53,957 nt of DNA from NCBI GenBank assembly GCA_019114005.1, contig DXGH01000008.1, positions 1 through 53,957 on the forward strand. Reading direction: 5' to 3'. This stretch comes from Candidatus Acetatifactor stercoripullorum. GTDB taxonomy: Bacteria > Bacillota > Clostridia > Lachnospirales > Lachnospiraceae. Of this stretch, positions 26,639 to 36,300 are shown piece by piece. The stretch's first letter is position 1. Each line of letters begins with the position of its first letter. A program made the position numbers and the translations under genes. Below the pieces are notes generated by a model. That model saw nothing but the letters and a program-made list of their open reading frames with translations, was not told the origin of the DNA and did not search any database.

Positions 26639-26663
26639 CAAAGTGAAAATGTCATGCTACACT
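26635..26663 (+). promoter_or_regulatory. Strong promoter of infC-rpmI-rplT
   Basis: TTGACA (26635-26640), 17 bases, TACACT (26658-26663), with an extended TGC before the -10. It overlaps the sortase stop codon. Confidence 0.9.
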
Positions 26664-26880
26664 ATAAAACGGTTCAAATGGAATAACAAGCAGAGTATCC
26701 ACTCTCACCTTACGGCGGCTGAGCTTGTAAGCGTTCATATCTTATCTGCAGAAGCAGCAGGCATTTTTCTGGCGGAGTCAGACGAATCCGCTTAGTGTAG
26801 AGCAATGGCTGGGATGAGAATTTTGGTGGATAGTTTTGCTATCCATTTTTTATTGTAAAATTACTGTTTTCTTATGGAGG
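26664..26880 (+). promoter_or_regulatory. infC operon leader with attenuator
   Basis: A leader of about 215 bases ending in a terminator hairpin before infC. The layout fits the known L20-type leaders of Firmicutes, in which excess L20 causes early termination. I cannot confirm the L20-binding fold by eye. Confidence 0.6.
26827..26853 (+). terminator. Attenuator upstream of infC
   Basis: TGGATAG and CTATCCA pair around TTTTG and are followed by TTTTTTATT. Confidence 0.8.
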
Positions 26881-26889
26881 TATAAGGCC

Positions 26890-27396
26890 ATTAGCGATTT
26901 AATGATTAACGAACAGATCAGAGACAAAGAGGTACGCTTAATTGGAGAAAACGGCGAACAGCTTGGGATTATGTCTTCCAGGGAAGCGATGAGACTGGCA
27001 GAGGAAGCCGGATTGGATTTGGTGAAGATCGCTCCCACCGCGAAGCCTCCTGTTTGTAAGATTGTCGATTACGGCAAATTCAAGTACGAACAGATCAGAA
27101 AGGAAAAGGAAGCCAGAAAGAAGCAGAGGACTATTGATGTAAAGGAGATTCGTCTGTCTCCCAACATTGACACCAATGACCTGAACACGAAGGTGAATGC
27201 AGCAAGAAAGTTTCTCACCAAAGGAGATAAGGTGAAGGTAACCCTTCGTTTCCGCGGCCGTGAGATGGCACATATGAATAACAGCAAGCATATTTTGGAT
27301 GACTTTGCCGGGAGTCTGTCTGATATTGCGGTGGTGGAAAAAGCTCCCAAGGTAGAGGGAAGAAGCATGACTATGTTTTTAACTGAAAAACGTTAG
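26890..27396 (+). CDS. infC: Translation initiation factor IF-3, ATT start
   Basis: A 168-residue IF-3 that keeps ribosomal subunits apart and checks start codons. N-terminal domain LMINEQIRDKEVRLIG, then a Lys-rich linker (KEKEARKKQR) and the C-terminal domain with KVTLRFRGREMAH. The only ribosome site, GGAGG at 26876-26880, is nine bases before ATT 26890 and 21 before the first ATG (26902), so ATT is the likely start (ISDLMINEQ). IF-3 rejects ATT starts, so this gives the known autoregulation seen in E. coli. If ATG 26902 is used, the protein is four residues shorter. Confidence 0.93.
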   Translation: MSDLMINEQIRDKEVRLIGENGEQLGIMSSREAMRLAEEAGLDLVKIAPTAKPPVCKIVDYGKFKYEQIRKEKEARKKQRTIDVKEIRLSPNIDTNDLNTKVNAARKFLTKGDKVKVTLRFRGREMAHMNNSKHILDDFAGSLSDIAVVEKAPKVEGRSMTMFLTEKR

Positions 27397-27442
27397 TTGG
27401 TACAGTTAAAATAGATTAAGTAAATTTTAGGAGGAACCCGTT

Positions 27443-27640
27443 ATGCCAAAAATGAAGACAAGCAGATCAGCAGCTAAGCGCTTTAAAGCTACAGGATCAG
27501 GTAAATTAAAGAGAGCGAAAGCCTATAAGAGCCATATCTTAACCAAGAAATCCACCAAAAGAAAACGTAATCTCAGAAAGCCTGCGATTACGGATGCAAC
27601 CAATGTTAAGAATATGAAGAAGATTTTACCTTATTTATAA
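27443..27640 (+). CDS. rpmI: 50S ribosomal protein L35
   Basis: A 65-residue basic protein with the family pattern [20 protein letters not shown] and [15 protein letters not shown] centre ([16 protein letters not shown]). AGGAGG precedes ATG 27443. Second gene of the infC operon. Confidence 0.97.
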   Translation: MPKMKTSRSAAKRFKATGSGKLKRAKAYKSHILTKKSTKRKRNLRKPAITDATNVKNMKKILPYL

Positions 27641-27664
27641 TTGAGGTTAGGAGGAGAATAAGAC

Positions 27665-28021
27665 ATGGCAAGAATTAAAGGTGGCTTAAATGCCAGAAAG
27701 AAACATAACAGAGTGTTAAAGCTTGCAAAAGGCTATAGAGGAGCAAGAAGTAAGCAGTATAGAGTGGCAAAGCAGTCGGTGATGAGAGCGCTTGCCAGCT
27801 CCTATGTGGGAAGAAAGGAAAGAAAGCGCGAATTCAGACGCCTTTGGATTGCACGTATCAATGCTGCCGCAAGAATCAATGGCTTGTCCTACAGCAAATT
27901 TATGTATGGACTGAAGCTTGCAGGTGTTGATATCAATAGAAAGATGCTGGCAGAGATGGCTGTAAACGATGCTGAAGGCTTTAAGACGCTGGCAGAGCTG
28001 GCAAAGACAAAAATTGCGTAA
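27665..28021 (+). CDS. rplT: 50S ribosomal protein L20
   Basis: A 118-residue protein needed early in large-subunit assembly, matching the family from [23 protein letters not shown] to [10 protein letters not shown]. It is the expected repressor of its own operon through the infC leader. AGGAGG precedes ATG 27665. Confidence 0.98.
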   Translation: MARIKGGLNARKKHNRVLKLAKGYRGARSKQYRVAKQSVMRALASSYVGRKERKREFRRLWIARINAAARINGLSYSKFMYGLKLAGVDINRKMLAEMAVNDAEGFKTLAELAKTKIA

Positions 28022-28027
28022 CAGACG

Positions 28028-28061
28028 GCGCCTGGCGGAGTAAATCCGCCGGGTGTTTTTT
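28028..28061 (+). terminator. Terminator of the infC operon
   Basis: GGCGCCTGGCGGA pairs with TCCGCCGGGTG (with a few mismatches) around GTAAA, followed by TTTTTT. Confidence 0.85.
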
Positions 28062-28090
28062 GTGGCAGAATTTGATTTGATGGAGAAACG

Positions 28091-28873
28091 ATGAAGCTTA
28101 TTTTTTTTGATATAGATGGTACAATTATTGACGATGAGAAAAAGGAAATGTCCCAAAGCACCAAAGAGGCTATAGAGCAGGCCAGGAAAAATGGACATAT
28201 CTGCGTAATCAATTCAGGCAGAACCTGGAAGATGGTAAAGGGTCAGGTGACCAAATTTACAGAGTTTGACGGTTATGTGCTGGGGTGCGGAACCATGGTG
28301 ACTTATCAGGGCCAGGTTCTTTTGCATGAGAGCTTTTCTGAGGCCTTTTCCCGCAGGATCATAGAGGCCCTGGACAGATATAAAATTGACGCGGTGCTGG
28401 AGGGAGCGGAAAATAATTTTAAAGACAGCCCCCAGCGGATTCATTATGAGAAAGCTCGTGGTTTTATGGCGGGCTTTGAGGGAATGAATTTCGGGAGCTT
28501 TGAAGAGGCGCCCGGTCATTTTGACAAGTTTTATGCCTATGTGGAGGATCCGCAGAGCATAAGGGCCTTTTCGGAGGAGTTTTCCCAGGAGCTTTCTGTT
28601 GTGGATCGGGAACAGGGTTTTTATGAGATTATGCCAAAAGGGATTTCCAAAGCTACAGGGATGCAGTTTTTGGCACAAAAGCTTGGGATTTCCATGGAGG
28701 ATACTGTGGCAGTGGGCGACAGCAGCAATGATATCCCAATGCTGGAATGCGCTCATACAAGCATCGCCATGGGAAATGGAGTAAAAGCAGTTTTGGAGAT
28801 GGCGGATTATGTCACTACCGATGTGACACAGGATGGAATCAGGAACGCTTTAAAGTGGCTGGGGGTCATATAG
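28091..28873 (+). CDS. Cof-type HAD-superfamily hydrolase
   Basis: A 260-residue phosphatase-like protein. Motif I is FFDIDGTIID (nucleophile Asp8), motif II SGRTWK, motif III around GISKATG, and motif IV VAVGDSSNDIPML. The cap domain sits in the middle, as in the Cof subfamily that acts on sugar phosphates or nucleotides. The substrate is not predictable. GATGGAGAAACG precedes the ATG. Confidence 0.9.
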   Translation: MKLIFFDIDGTIIDDEKKEMSQSTKEAIEQARKNGHICVINSGRTWKMVKGQVTKFTEFDGYVLGCGTMVTYQGQVLLHESFSEAFSRRIIEALDRYKIDAVLEGAENNFKDSPQRIHYEKARGFMAGFEGMNFGSFEEAPGHFDKFYAYVEDPQSIRAFSEEFSQELSVVDREQGFYEIMPKGISKATGMQFLAQKLGISMEDTVAVGDSSNDIPMLECAHTSIAMGNGVKAVLEMADYVTTDVTQDGIRNALKWLGVI

Positions 28874-28912
28874 CCCCCGGCCATTTTGTCCGTAAAAAAA
28901 AGCACAAAAAAA

Positions 28913-28985
28913 TGGAGATAGCGAGACTCGAACTCGTGACCTATACGTTGCGAACGTATCGCTCTCCCAGCTGAGCTATATCCCC
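28913..28985 (-). tRNA. tRNA-Ala (anticodon CGC)
   Basis: The minus strand folds as a cloverleaf: acceptor GGGGATA/TATCTCC, D arm GCTC...GAGC, anticodon stem ATACG/CGTAT with loop TTCGCAA, and T arm ACGAG-TTCGAGT-CTCGC. The anticodon CGC reads GCG. The 3' CCA is not encoded, and T-rich sequence follows on the minus strand. Confidence 0.93.
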
Positions 28986-29009
28986 ATGAAGTGCAAATAT
29001 AAAAGAAAA

Positions 29010-29080
29010 AGCAGATAACGGGAGTCGAACCCGCCTTTCCAGCTTGGGAAGCTAGCGTTCTACCGATGAACCATATCTGC
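29010..29080 (-). tRNA. tRNA-Gly (anticodon CCC)
   Basis: Cloverleaf on the minus strand: acceptor GCAGATA/TATCTGC, D arm GTTC...GAAC, anticodon stem CTAGC/GCTGG with loop TTCCCAA, T loop TTCGACT. Anticodon CCC reads GGG. It is 24 bases upstream of tRNA-Ala in the same direction; CCA is not encoded. Confidence 0.93.
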
Positions 29081-29105
29081 ATACATTAAAAATTCCGACT
29101 AAGTT

Positions 29106-29134
29106 ATTATACAACATCTTGTGTGTTTTGACCA
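29106..29134 (-). promoter_or_regulatory. Promoter of the tRNA-Gly/tRNA-Ala pair
   Basis: On the minus strand, TGGTCA (29134-29129), 17 bases, then a perfect TATAAT (29111-29106), about 25 bases before tRNA-Gly. Confidence 0.75.
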
Positions 29135-29318
29135 GCCCCAACTTAAAAAAATTTGAATAACAAAATTTGGAAAAAGCCCTCGCCTGAGAAAGAGCCTGCC
29201 GCATATCAGGAATAAGCGCGGGAGAAAGAGGCATACTAAGCCTGAAACAGACAGATTTGTTTTTTGTTTTGCCGTCAAAAACCTGATGCGCAAAAATAGC
29301 GCAGAAATGAGGAAAAGC

Positions 29319-30365
29319 ATGAAATTGTCATTTCGCTGGTATGGAGAAGAAGATAAGGTTACGCTGGAGAAGATAAGGCAGATTCCCGGCATATATTCCA
29401 TTGTCTCCGCCGTGTATGATGTACCGGTGGGGGAAGTGTGGAAAAAAGAGAGCATTGCCCGGCTTAGGCAGAAGGTGGAGGAAGCGGGAATGCGCCTGGA
29501 GGTAATTGAGAGCATTCCTGTCCATGAGGACATTAAGCTGGGTGCAGGAGACAGAGACCGCTATATTGAAAATTATTGTGAAAATATCCGCAGGGTGGCG
29601 GAGGCTGGAGTGAAGTGCATCTGTTATAATTTTATGCCTGTGTTTGACTGGACCAGGACGGAGCTTTTTCGTGTGCTGCCGGATGGCTCCACCACGCTGG
29701 CCTATGATCAAAGGCAGGTGGATGCGGTGAATCCCTTAAAGACGGACAGCGATCTGACGCTGCCTGGGTGGGACGCCAGCTATTCCAGAGAAGAGCTGAA
29801 AAGCATTGTTGCCAGATACCAGAATATGACGGAGGAAAAGCTGTGGGACAACCTTGCCTATTTTCTGGAGCGGGTTATTCCCGTAAGCGTCTCCTGCGGC
29901 GTAAACATGGCTATTCATGAGGATGACCCCTGCTGGAGCATTTTTGGACTGCCCCGTATCATTACAAACGAGGCCAATCTGGACCGTTTTTTAAAGCTGG
30001 TGGACGTACCAAATAACGGCATTACTCTATGCACCGGTTCTCTTGGCTGTTCGGGACATAACGATGTGGCCAAAATGGCGGCAAAATATGCGGCTATGGG
30101 ACGGATTCATTTTGTGCACATGCGAAATGTGGCTGTGCTGCCGGAGGGCTTTGAAGAGAGGGCTCATCCGTCCTTCTGCGGGACCCTGGATATGTATGCC
30201 ATCATGAAGGCTCTTTATGACAACGGCTTCCGGGGATACATCCGTCCGGATCACGGCAGAATGATCTGGGGGGAAACGGGGCGGCCAGGCTACGGTCTTT
30301 ATGACAGAGCCCTGGGAGCATCTTACTTAAACGGTCTATGGGAGGCCATTGAAAAAAATGATTGA
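29319..30365 (+). CDS. uxuA: Mannonate dehydratase
   Basis: A 348-residue enzyme that dehydrates D-mannonate to 2-keto-3-deoxygluconate in glucuronate breakdown. It matches UxuA from [24 protein letters not shown], and carries the metal-site region [32 protein letters not shown] and [14 protein letters not shown] 29319 follows GAGGAAAA. No other uronate genes are adjacent and no clear promoter is visible in the 180 bases upstream, so it stands alone here. Confidence 0.95.
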   Translation: MKLSFRWYGEEDKVTLEKIRQIPGIYSIVSAVYDVPVGEVWKKESIARLRQKVEEAGMRLEVIESIPVHEDIKLGAGDRDRYIENYCENIRRVAEAGVKCICYNFMPVFDWTRTELFRVLPDGSTTLAYDQRQVDAVNPLKTDSDLTLPGWDASYSREELKSIVARYQNMTEEKLWDNLAYFLERVIPVSVSCGVNMAIHEDDPCWSIFGLPRIITNEANLDRFLKLVDVPNNGITLCTGSLGCSGHNDVAKMAAKYAAMGRIHFVHMRNVAVLPEGFEERAHPSFCGTLDMYAIMKALYDNGFRGYIRPDHGRMIWGETGRPGYGLYDRALGASYLNGLWEAIEKND

Positions 30366-30390
30366 CATATAATTGAGAAATCATTATACT
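30362..30390 (+). promoter_or_regulatory. Consensus promoter of tRNA-Asn
   Basis: TTGACA (30362-30367), 17 bases, TATACT (30385-30390). The -35 box includes the uxuA stop codon. Confidence 0.9.
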
Positions 30391-30441
30391 AAATCTTGTC
30401 GGAAATAAAAACAGGTCTGAATGGTTTCGGATCTCATATGA

Positions 30442-30514
30442 TCCTCCTTAGCTCAGTCGGTAGAGCATGCGGCTGTTAACCGCAGTGTCGTTGGTTCGAG
30501 TCCAACAGGGGGAG
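30442..30514 (+). tRNA. tRNA-Asn (anticodon GTT)
   Basis: Acceptor TCCTCCT/AGGGGGA, D arm GCTC...GAGC, anticodon stem TGCGG/CCGCA with loop CTGTTAA, T arm GTTGG-TTCGAGT-CCAAC. CCA is not encoded. Confidence 0.95.
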
Positions 30515-30522
30515 CTTTAGCA

Positions 30523-30564
30523 AATCCCGGAAGCGCTTCCCTGTAAGGCCTGCCGGGATTTTTT
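30523..30564 (+). terminator. Terminator after tRNA-Asn
   Basis: AATCCCGG (30523-30530) and CCGGGATT (30553-30560) pair, then TTTT. An inner palindrome GGAAGCGCTTCC lies in the loop. Confidence 0.8.
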
Positions 30565-30594
30565 CTTTTGAAACCTGCAAATTACAAAAGCTCT

Positions 30595-30622
30595 TTGCAA
30601 GAGGAGAAAAAAGAGGTAAAAT
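30595..30622 (+). promoter_or_regulatory. Probable promoter of pepD
   Basis: TTGCAA (30595-30600), 16 bases, TAAAAT (30617-30622), about 50 bases before the start codon. Confidence 0.65.
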
Positions 30623-30672
30623 AAATAAGATATCTCCGGAGATTTTGCTCTGGGAAGGAAATGGAGGAAGCT

Positions 30673-32121
30673 ATGGGCGTTTTATCCGGTTTGGAACCCG
30701 GCAATGTATTTTATTATTTTGAAGAAATTACAAAAATTCCCCACGGTTCGGGAAATGTAGATCGTATCAGCGATTATCTGGCGGCTTTTGCAAGGGAAAG
30801 GAATCTTTTCTGCATTCAGGATAAATGGAAAAACATTATTATCATTAAGGAGGCTTCTGCGGGCTATGAGGCGGAGCCAGCCGTAATTTTGCAGGGGCAT
30901 ATGGATATGGTTGCGGTAAAAAAACCGGACTGTTCCATTGATCTGGAAAGGGACAGCCTTCGGGTAGCTGTGCGGGGAGATGAAATTTATGCGGAGGGCA
31001 CCAGCCTTGGAGGTGACGACGGCATAGCGGTGGCGTATGCCCTTGCACTTTTGGACGCGGAGAATATAAAGCATCCCCGGCTGGAGGTTGTGATCACAGT
31101 GGATGAGGAAGTGGGCATGGAGGGCGCAAGACAGATTGATCTTTCCATGCTGCGCGGGCATAGGATGCTGAATCTGGATTCTGAGGAGGAAGGAATTTTT
31201 CTGACCAGCTGTGCAGGAGGGGCCAGAGTGGACTGCCGGGTGCCGGTGGAATGGGAATCCTTTGAGGGCATAGCTTACGAGGTGCTCGTGGAGGGATTAA
31301 AGGGCGGACACTCGGGTACGGAGATTCAGAAGGAGAGAGGCAACGCTAATTGCCTGTTTGCCAGACTTTTGTGGAATTTGACGCAAAAGCTGGACGTGGG
31401 GATACAAAAGCTGGAAGGAGGGCTTGCCGACAATGCGATACCCAGGCAGACGAAGGCCGTACTTGTGATCGAGCCCAAGGACAGCGCTTCCTTTGCGGAA
31501 ATCTGTGATGTGACCGCTGCCAGAATCGGAGAGGAGCTGGCAGTGAAGGACCCGGGCTTTACCATTGCTGTGGCAGAGAGGGGAAAGGGGAGCTTTTCCT
31601 GCGTCAATCGCCGGGATACCAGAAGAGCTGCCGCTTTTTTAAACAGTCTGCCAAACGGTGTGCAGGCTATGAGCGCGGATTTGCCGGGACTGGTGGAGAC
31701 CTCTTTGAACCTGGGAATTCTGACGCTGGACAAGGGAGAGATTTGCGCGGAATTCTCGGTGCGCAGCAGTGTGGAAAGTGCAAAGGAAGCTTTGATTGCC
31801 AGGTTGTCCTGCATTACCAAGCTTGCCGGAGGAAATCAGACGGTGACAGGGGATTATCCGGGATGGAAGTATCGGGCGGATTCTCCTCTCAGGGAAAAGA
31901 TGGTTGCTTTGTATGAAAAAATGTACGGAGAAAAGCCAAAGGTGGAGGCCATTCACGCGGGATTGGAATGTGGGCTTTTGGGAAGCAAGATCAGTGATCT
32001 GGACTGTGTTTCCTTTGGACCGCAGATGAGCGATATCCATACCACAGAGGAGTCTTTGAGTATTTCTTCCACAAAGCGTGTGTGGGAATATCTGGTGCGT
32101 CTGCTGGAAGAAAAGGATTGA
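30673..32121 (+). CDS. pepD: Aminoacyl-histidine dipeptidase (PepD, M20 family)
   Basis: A 482-residue metallodipeptidase that hydrolyses Xaa-His and other dipeptides in the cytoplasm. The N-terminus (VLSGLEPGNVFYYFEEITKIPHGSGN, landmark IPHGSGN) and the zinc-site segments LQGHMDMV, LGGDDGIAVAYA and VDEEVGMEGA match the family. DGECG-type C-terminus is seen as HAGLECGLLG. ATG 30673 with GGAGG at 30663-30667 fits better than ATG 30661. Confidence 0.94.
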   Translation: MGVLSGLEPGNVFYYFEEITKIPHGSGNVDRISDYLAAFARERNLFCIQDKWKNIIIIKEASAGYEAEPAVILQGHMDMVAVKKPDCSIDLERDSLRVAVRGDEIYAEGTSLGGDDGIAVAYALALLDAENIKHPRLEVVITVDEEVGMEGARQIDLSMLRGHRMLNLDSEEEGIFLTSCAGGARVDCRVPVEWESFEGIAYEVLVEGLKGGHSGTEIQKERGNANCLFARLLWNLTQKLDVGIQKLEGGLADNAIPRQTKAVLVIEPKDSASFAEICDVTAARIGEELAVKDPGFTIAVAERGKGSFSCVNRRDTRRAAAFLNSLPNGVQAMSADLPGLVETSLNLGILTLDKGEICAEFSVRSSVESAKEALIARLSCITKLAGGNQTVTGDYPGWKYRADSPLREKMVALYEKMYGEKPKVEAIHAGLECGLLGSKISDLDCVSFGPQMSDIHTTEESLSISSTKRVWEYLVRLLEEKD

Positions 32122-32175
32122 GAAAGCTGTCTTTTATTTTTAGGAAGGGAAGCGCCGGAGAGCGCAGGTGATTTT

Positions 32176-33399
32176 GTGGGATTTGACAAAGAAAAAATCA
32201 AACAGATAAAAGGATTGATGGTGCTTGGAGCGGTGCTGGTGCTGGCGATTATTTACAGCAGCTCGGTGGTGGCAGGAATTGTTCTGGCCATCAACATTGC
32301 AAAACCGTTTATCTACGGCGGGGCAATCGCTTTTGTTTTGAACATCCCCATGAAGCTGGTGGAGAACAAGCTGTTAAGGAAATGGCGCGGAAAGGCAGCC
32401 GATAAGCTGAAGCGTCCGATCAGCATGGTGCTGTCCATCCTGCTGGTGCTTTTGATTATCGCGGTGGTGTTTAATACAGTGGTGCCTCAGCTGACGGCTA
32501 CTATTGCAGAGATAGGGAGAAAAATCCCGGAATTTGCGCAACAGGTGGTGAGCATGCTGGACGAATTCAGTCAGAATTACCCTCAGCTGGAGGAGCAGGT
32601 ATCGAAGCTGGAGAGCCTCCGGATTAATTGGGAAAGTCTTGCAGACGGCGTAATTAATTTTTTGAAAAACGGCATGAGCAGCATGCTGACCTCTACGGTT
32701 ACCTTTGCAAGCAGCGTGATCGGCGGCGTGGTGAATCTCTTTATTTCCGTTGTGTTTGCACTGTATATCCTGGGGCAGAAAGAAAAGCTGGAGGACCAAG
32801 GAAAACGTATTGTGACAGCCTACTTCCCCAAGAAGGCGTCCGATAAAATTCTTGAGGTGATGGCGCTTTTGTATAAGAATTTCAGCAATTTTATCACCGG
32901 ACAGTGTACGGAGGCTGTTATACTGGGAACCATGTTTGTGATTGCCATGACGATTTTCCGTATGCCCTATGCGGTTTTGGTGGGGGTTTTGGTGGCCTTT
33001 ACGGCGCTGATTCCCATTGTAGGCGCCTTTATCGGCTGTATTGTAGGTGCATTTCTGATTTTGATTGACGATCCCATTCTGGCAGTCTGGTTTGTACTAA
33101 TGTTCTTAGTGCTGCAGCAGCTTGAGGGAAATCTGATTTATCCCAAGGTGGTGGGCAATTCCGTGGGACTGCCTTCCATGTGGGTTTTGATGGCTGTAAG
33201 CCTTGGCGGAAGCCTGTTTGGCGTAGCCGGCATGCTGTTTTTCATTCCTCTTTTTTCCACCTTTTATGTTCTGCTTCGGGAGAGTGTGAACAGCAGAAAT
33301 GCCGCAAAGCAAGCCTTGCAGAAGATTCAGGCAGACCGGGAAATGGAGGAAATCCAGATATCCGGGCCGGAGGATGATATGGAGGAAAAAGATGAGTGA
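32176..33399 (+). CDS. AI-2E family transporter
   Basis: A 407-residue membrane protein with seven or eight helices in the PerM/AI-2E layout: GGAIAFVLNIPM near the start, a long soluble middle (about residues 95-160), and the late motifs VLVAFTALIPIVGAFIGCIVGA and LEGNLIYPKVVGNSVGLPSMWVL. Members export small molecules or act as Na+/H+ antiporters; AI-2 export is not assured. Start GTG 32176 after AGGTG is tentative. It overlaps lacZ by eight bases. Confidence 0.88.
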   Translation: MGFDKEKIKQIKGLMVLGAVLVLAIIYSSSVVAGIVLAINIAKPFIYGGAIAFVLNIPMKLVENKLLRKWRGKAADKLKRPISMVLSILLVLLIIAVVFNTVVPQLTATIAEIGRKIPEFAQQVVSMLDEFSQNYPQLEEQVSKLESLRINWESLADGVINFLKNGMSSMLTSTVTFASSVIGGVVNLFISVVFALYILGQKEKLEDQGKRIVTAYFPKKASDKILEVMALLYKNFSNFITGQCTEAVILGTMFVIAMTIFRMPYAVLVGVLVAFTALIPIVGAFIGCIVGAFLILIDDPILAVWFVLMFLVLQQLEGNLIYPKVVGNSVGLPSMWVLMAVSLGGSLFGVAGMLFFIPLFSTFYVLLRESVNSRNAAKQALQKIQADREMEEIQISGPEDDMEEKDE

Positions 33400-36300
33400 T
33401 TTTGATTATAAAAAGGTAAAAGACCCTGAATATTTTCAGGAGAACAGACTGCCCGCCCATTCGGATCATGTGTTTTATCCGGATATGGAGGCTCTGAAAC
33501 GGAAGGAAAACAGCTTCCGGTACAGTTTAAATGGTCTGTGGAAGTTTGCTTATGCGAGAAACTATCACTCTGTGATAAAGGGGTTTTGGTCTGCAGATTA
33601 TGACTGCAGATCCTGGGAGGATATCCGGGTGCCCGCCCATATCCAGCTGGAAGGCTATGATATTCCTCAGTATGTAAACGTACAGTATCCCTGGGACGGC
33701 AGGGAACAGATTGAGCCGGGGCAGATACCGGAGGAATTTAATCCTGCAGCCTGCTATGTGAAATATTTCCAGGTGCCTGAAAGCATGAAAGAGGGACCTG
33801 TCTATATTTCCTTTCAGGGCGTGGAAAGCGCTCTGGCTCTTTGGTGCAACGGCTCCTTCGTGGGCTATGGAGCGGACAGCTTTACTCCTTCTGAGTTTGA
33901 TCTGACCCCCTTCTTGCGAGAAGGAGAAAACAAGCTGGCGGCGGTGGTTTTTAAATGGTGTGCGGGAAGCTGGTGCGAGGATCAGGACTTTTTCCGGTTT
34001 TCCGGGATTTTCCGGGATGTTTATCTCTACACCGTGCCTGGCGTGCATATAAGGGATTTAAAGGTGCGCACCCTTTTAAATGACAGCTTTGACCGGGCGG
34101 TTCTGGCTCTTGATTTGGAGCTGACAGGCAAAGGACGGATTGCCGCCCTTTTATACCGGGAGGGAGAAGAAGGCCAGTCTGCAGGGGAATGGAAGGGTGA
34201 GGCGGATGAAAAAACCCACATTGAGATTCCTGTGGAGCATCCTGCGCTGTGGAGCGCTGAGGAGCCGAATCTTTATCAGTTAGTGCTTCAGGTGGCGGCG
34301 CCGGAGGGAGAGCTTGCGGAGGTTGTGACCCAGACGGTGGGATTTCGACGTTTTGAGATCGTGGATTCCATTATGCGTCTGAACGGAAAGCGTATTGTAT
34401 TTAAGGGCGTCAACCGCCACGAATTCAGCTCTTTGACTGGACGGGTGCCGAACCGGGAGGAGCTTTGGCAGGATCTGGTGACCATGAAGCAGAATAATAT
34501 CAATGCAGTCCGCACCTGCCATTACCCCAATGATTCCCAAATGTATGAGCTGTGCGACAGACTGGGAATTTATGTGCTGGATGAGTGTAATCTGGAATCC
34601 CACGGCTCCTGGGATCCGGTGGCCAGAAAGATAGCGGACATCGATTCTGTGGTGCCGGGGAATAAGCCGGAGTGGAACGCTATGGTTTTGGATCGGGCAA
34701 ATTCCCTGTATCAGAGAGACAAAAACCACCCTTGTGTGTTGATCTGGTCCTGCGGAAATGAGTCCTATGGCGGGAAAAATATTTACGATATGGCACAGCT
34801 TTTCCGGAAAGAGGACCCGGAAAGAGTGGTGCATTACGAAGGGGTATTTAACGATAGACGTTATCCCGATACCAGCGATGTGGAGAGTCAGATGTACACA
34901 TCTGCACAAAAGATTGAAGAGTGGCTTAAGCGGGATCGAAGCAAGCCCTTTATCTGCTGCGAATATGCCCACGCTATGGGCAATTCCTGCGGCGCTTTGC
35001 ACGAATATACGGATTTGACAGACAGGGAGCCCTTGTATCAGGGAGGCTTTATCTGGGATTATATTGATCAGTCCCTTACCAGGAAGGACCGGTATGGCAA
35101 TGAATTTCAAGCCTATGGCGGCGACTTTGGGGATCGTCCCACAGATTTTAATTTCAGCGGGAACGGAATTGTCTATGGAGGAGACCGGAAGCCCTCTCCT
35201 AAGATGCAGGAGGTAAAATACGATTATCAGAATATTGGGGTTACGGTGACGGAGGATGCGGTCACTGTCTGCAACAAGAATCTTTTTGTGAATACGGATG
35301 CTTTTGCCTGTGTGGTTTTTGTGGAGAAAGAGGGAAGACTCCTTTCACAGGCGGACTTAAATGTATCCGTGGAGCCCGGAGGCACTGCCAGCTTTGGGCT
35401 GCCGGTGAGCCTGCCTGAGGAAGCCGGAGAGTATACAGTGACGGTTTCCTTCCGGCTGAAGGAGGACACTCTGTGGGCCAGGGCAGGACATGAGGTGGCC
35501 TTTGGACAGGGTGTGTTTGCCAGAGGGGAGGGCTTGATCTGCGACAGGCCCATTGCTGTGAAGCGTCCACTTGAGGTGGTATATGGCAAGCTGAATTTCG
35601 GAGTAAAGGGAGAAAACTTCTCAGCGCTGTTTTCCTATAACTTCGGGGGGCTTGTGTCCTATCGGTATGGGGGAAGGGAGCTGCTCAAAAGCATTCCGAA
35701 GCCCAATTTCTGGCGGGCACCTATCGACAATGACTGTGGAAACGACATGATGAACCGTAAGGGACAGTGGAAGCTGGCAAGTATGTATCTGACCTTCCAT
35801 TCTCAGGCAGACGATGTGATAAGGCCACAGGAGGTAAATCCCGTGGTAAAGGAAGAGGACGGCTGTGTAGAGGTGGATTACCATTATTATATGCCCACCC
35901 AACCCGCTTCTGACTGCAGGCTGCGCTATCGCGTGTACGGAGACGGAACCATTCAGGTGACGCTTTCCTATGATCCGGTAAAGGAGCTTGGAGATATGCC
36001 GGAGTTTGGCGTAATGCTTAAGATGGATGCCGATTACGACAGGCTGGAATGGTATGGGAACGGACCGGAGGAAACCTATTGGGACAGAAAAAGAGGCGCA
36101 AAGCTGGGTCTATACCGCAACAGGGTTTCGGACAATCTGGCGTGTTACATGGTGCCTCAGGAGTGCGGCTGCAAAACGGATGTGCGTTACGCTAAGGTTA
36201 CGGACGCAAAGGGGAGAGGATTGCTCTTTGCAGGAGACAAAATACATTTTTCGGCCCTTCCTTATACGCCTCACGAGATGGAGAATGCCATGCACCCTTA

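Noticed and set aside
32176..33399. Lactose permease partner of lacZ
   Set aside because: The sequence is of the AI-2E/PerM type, not a sugar transporter family, despite its position before lacZ.
34280..35110. 276-codon minus-strand frame within lacZ
   Set aside because: Antisense to the catalytic barrel of lacZ, without recognisable protein features.
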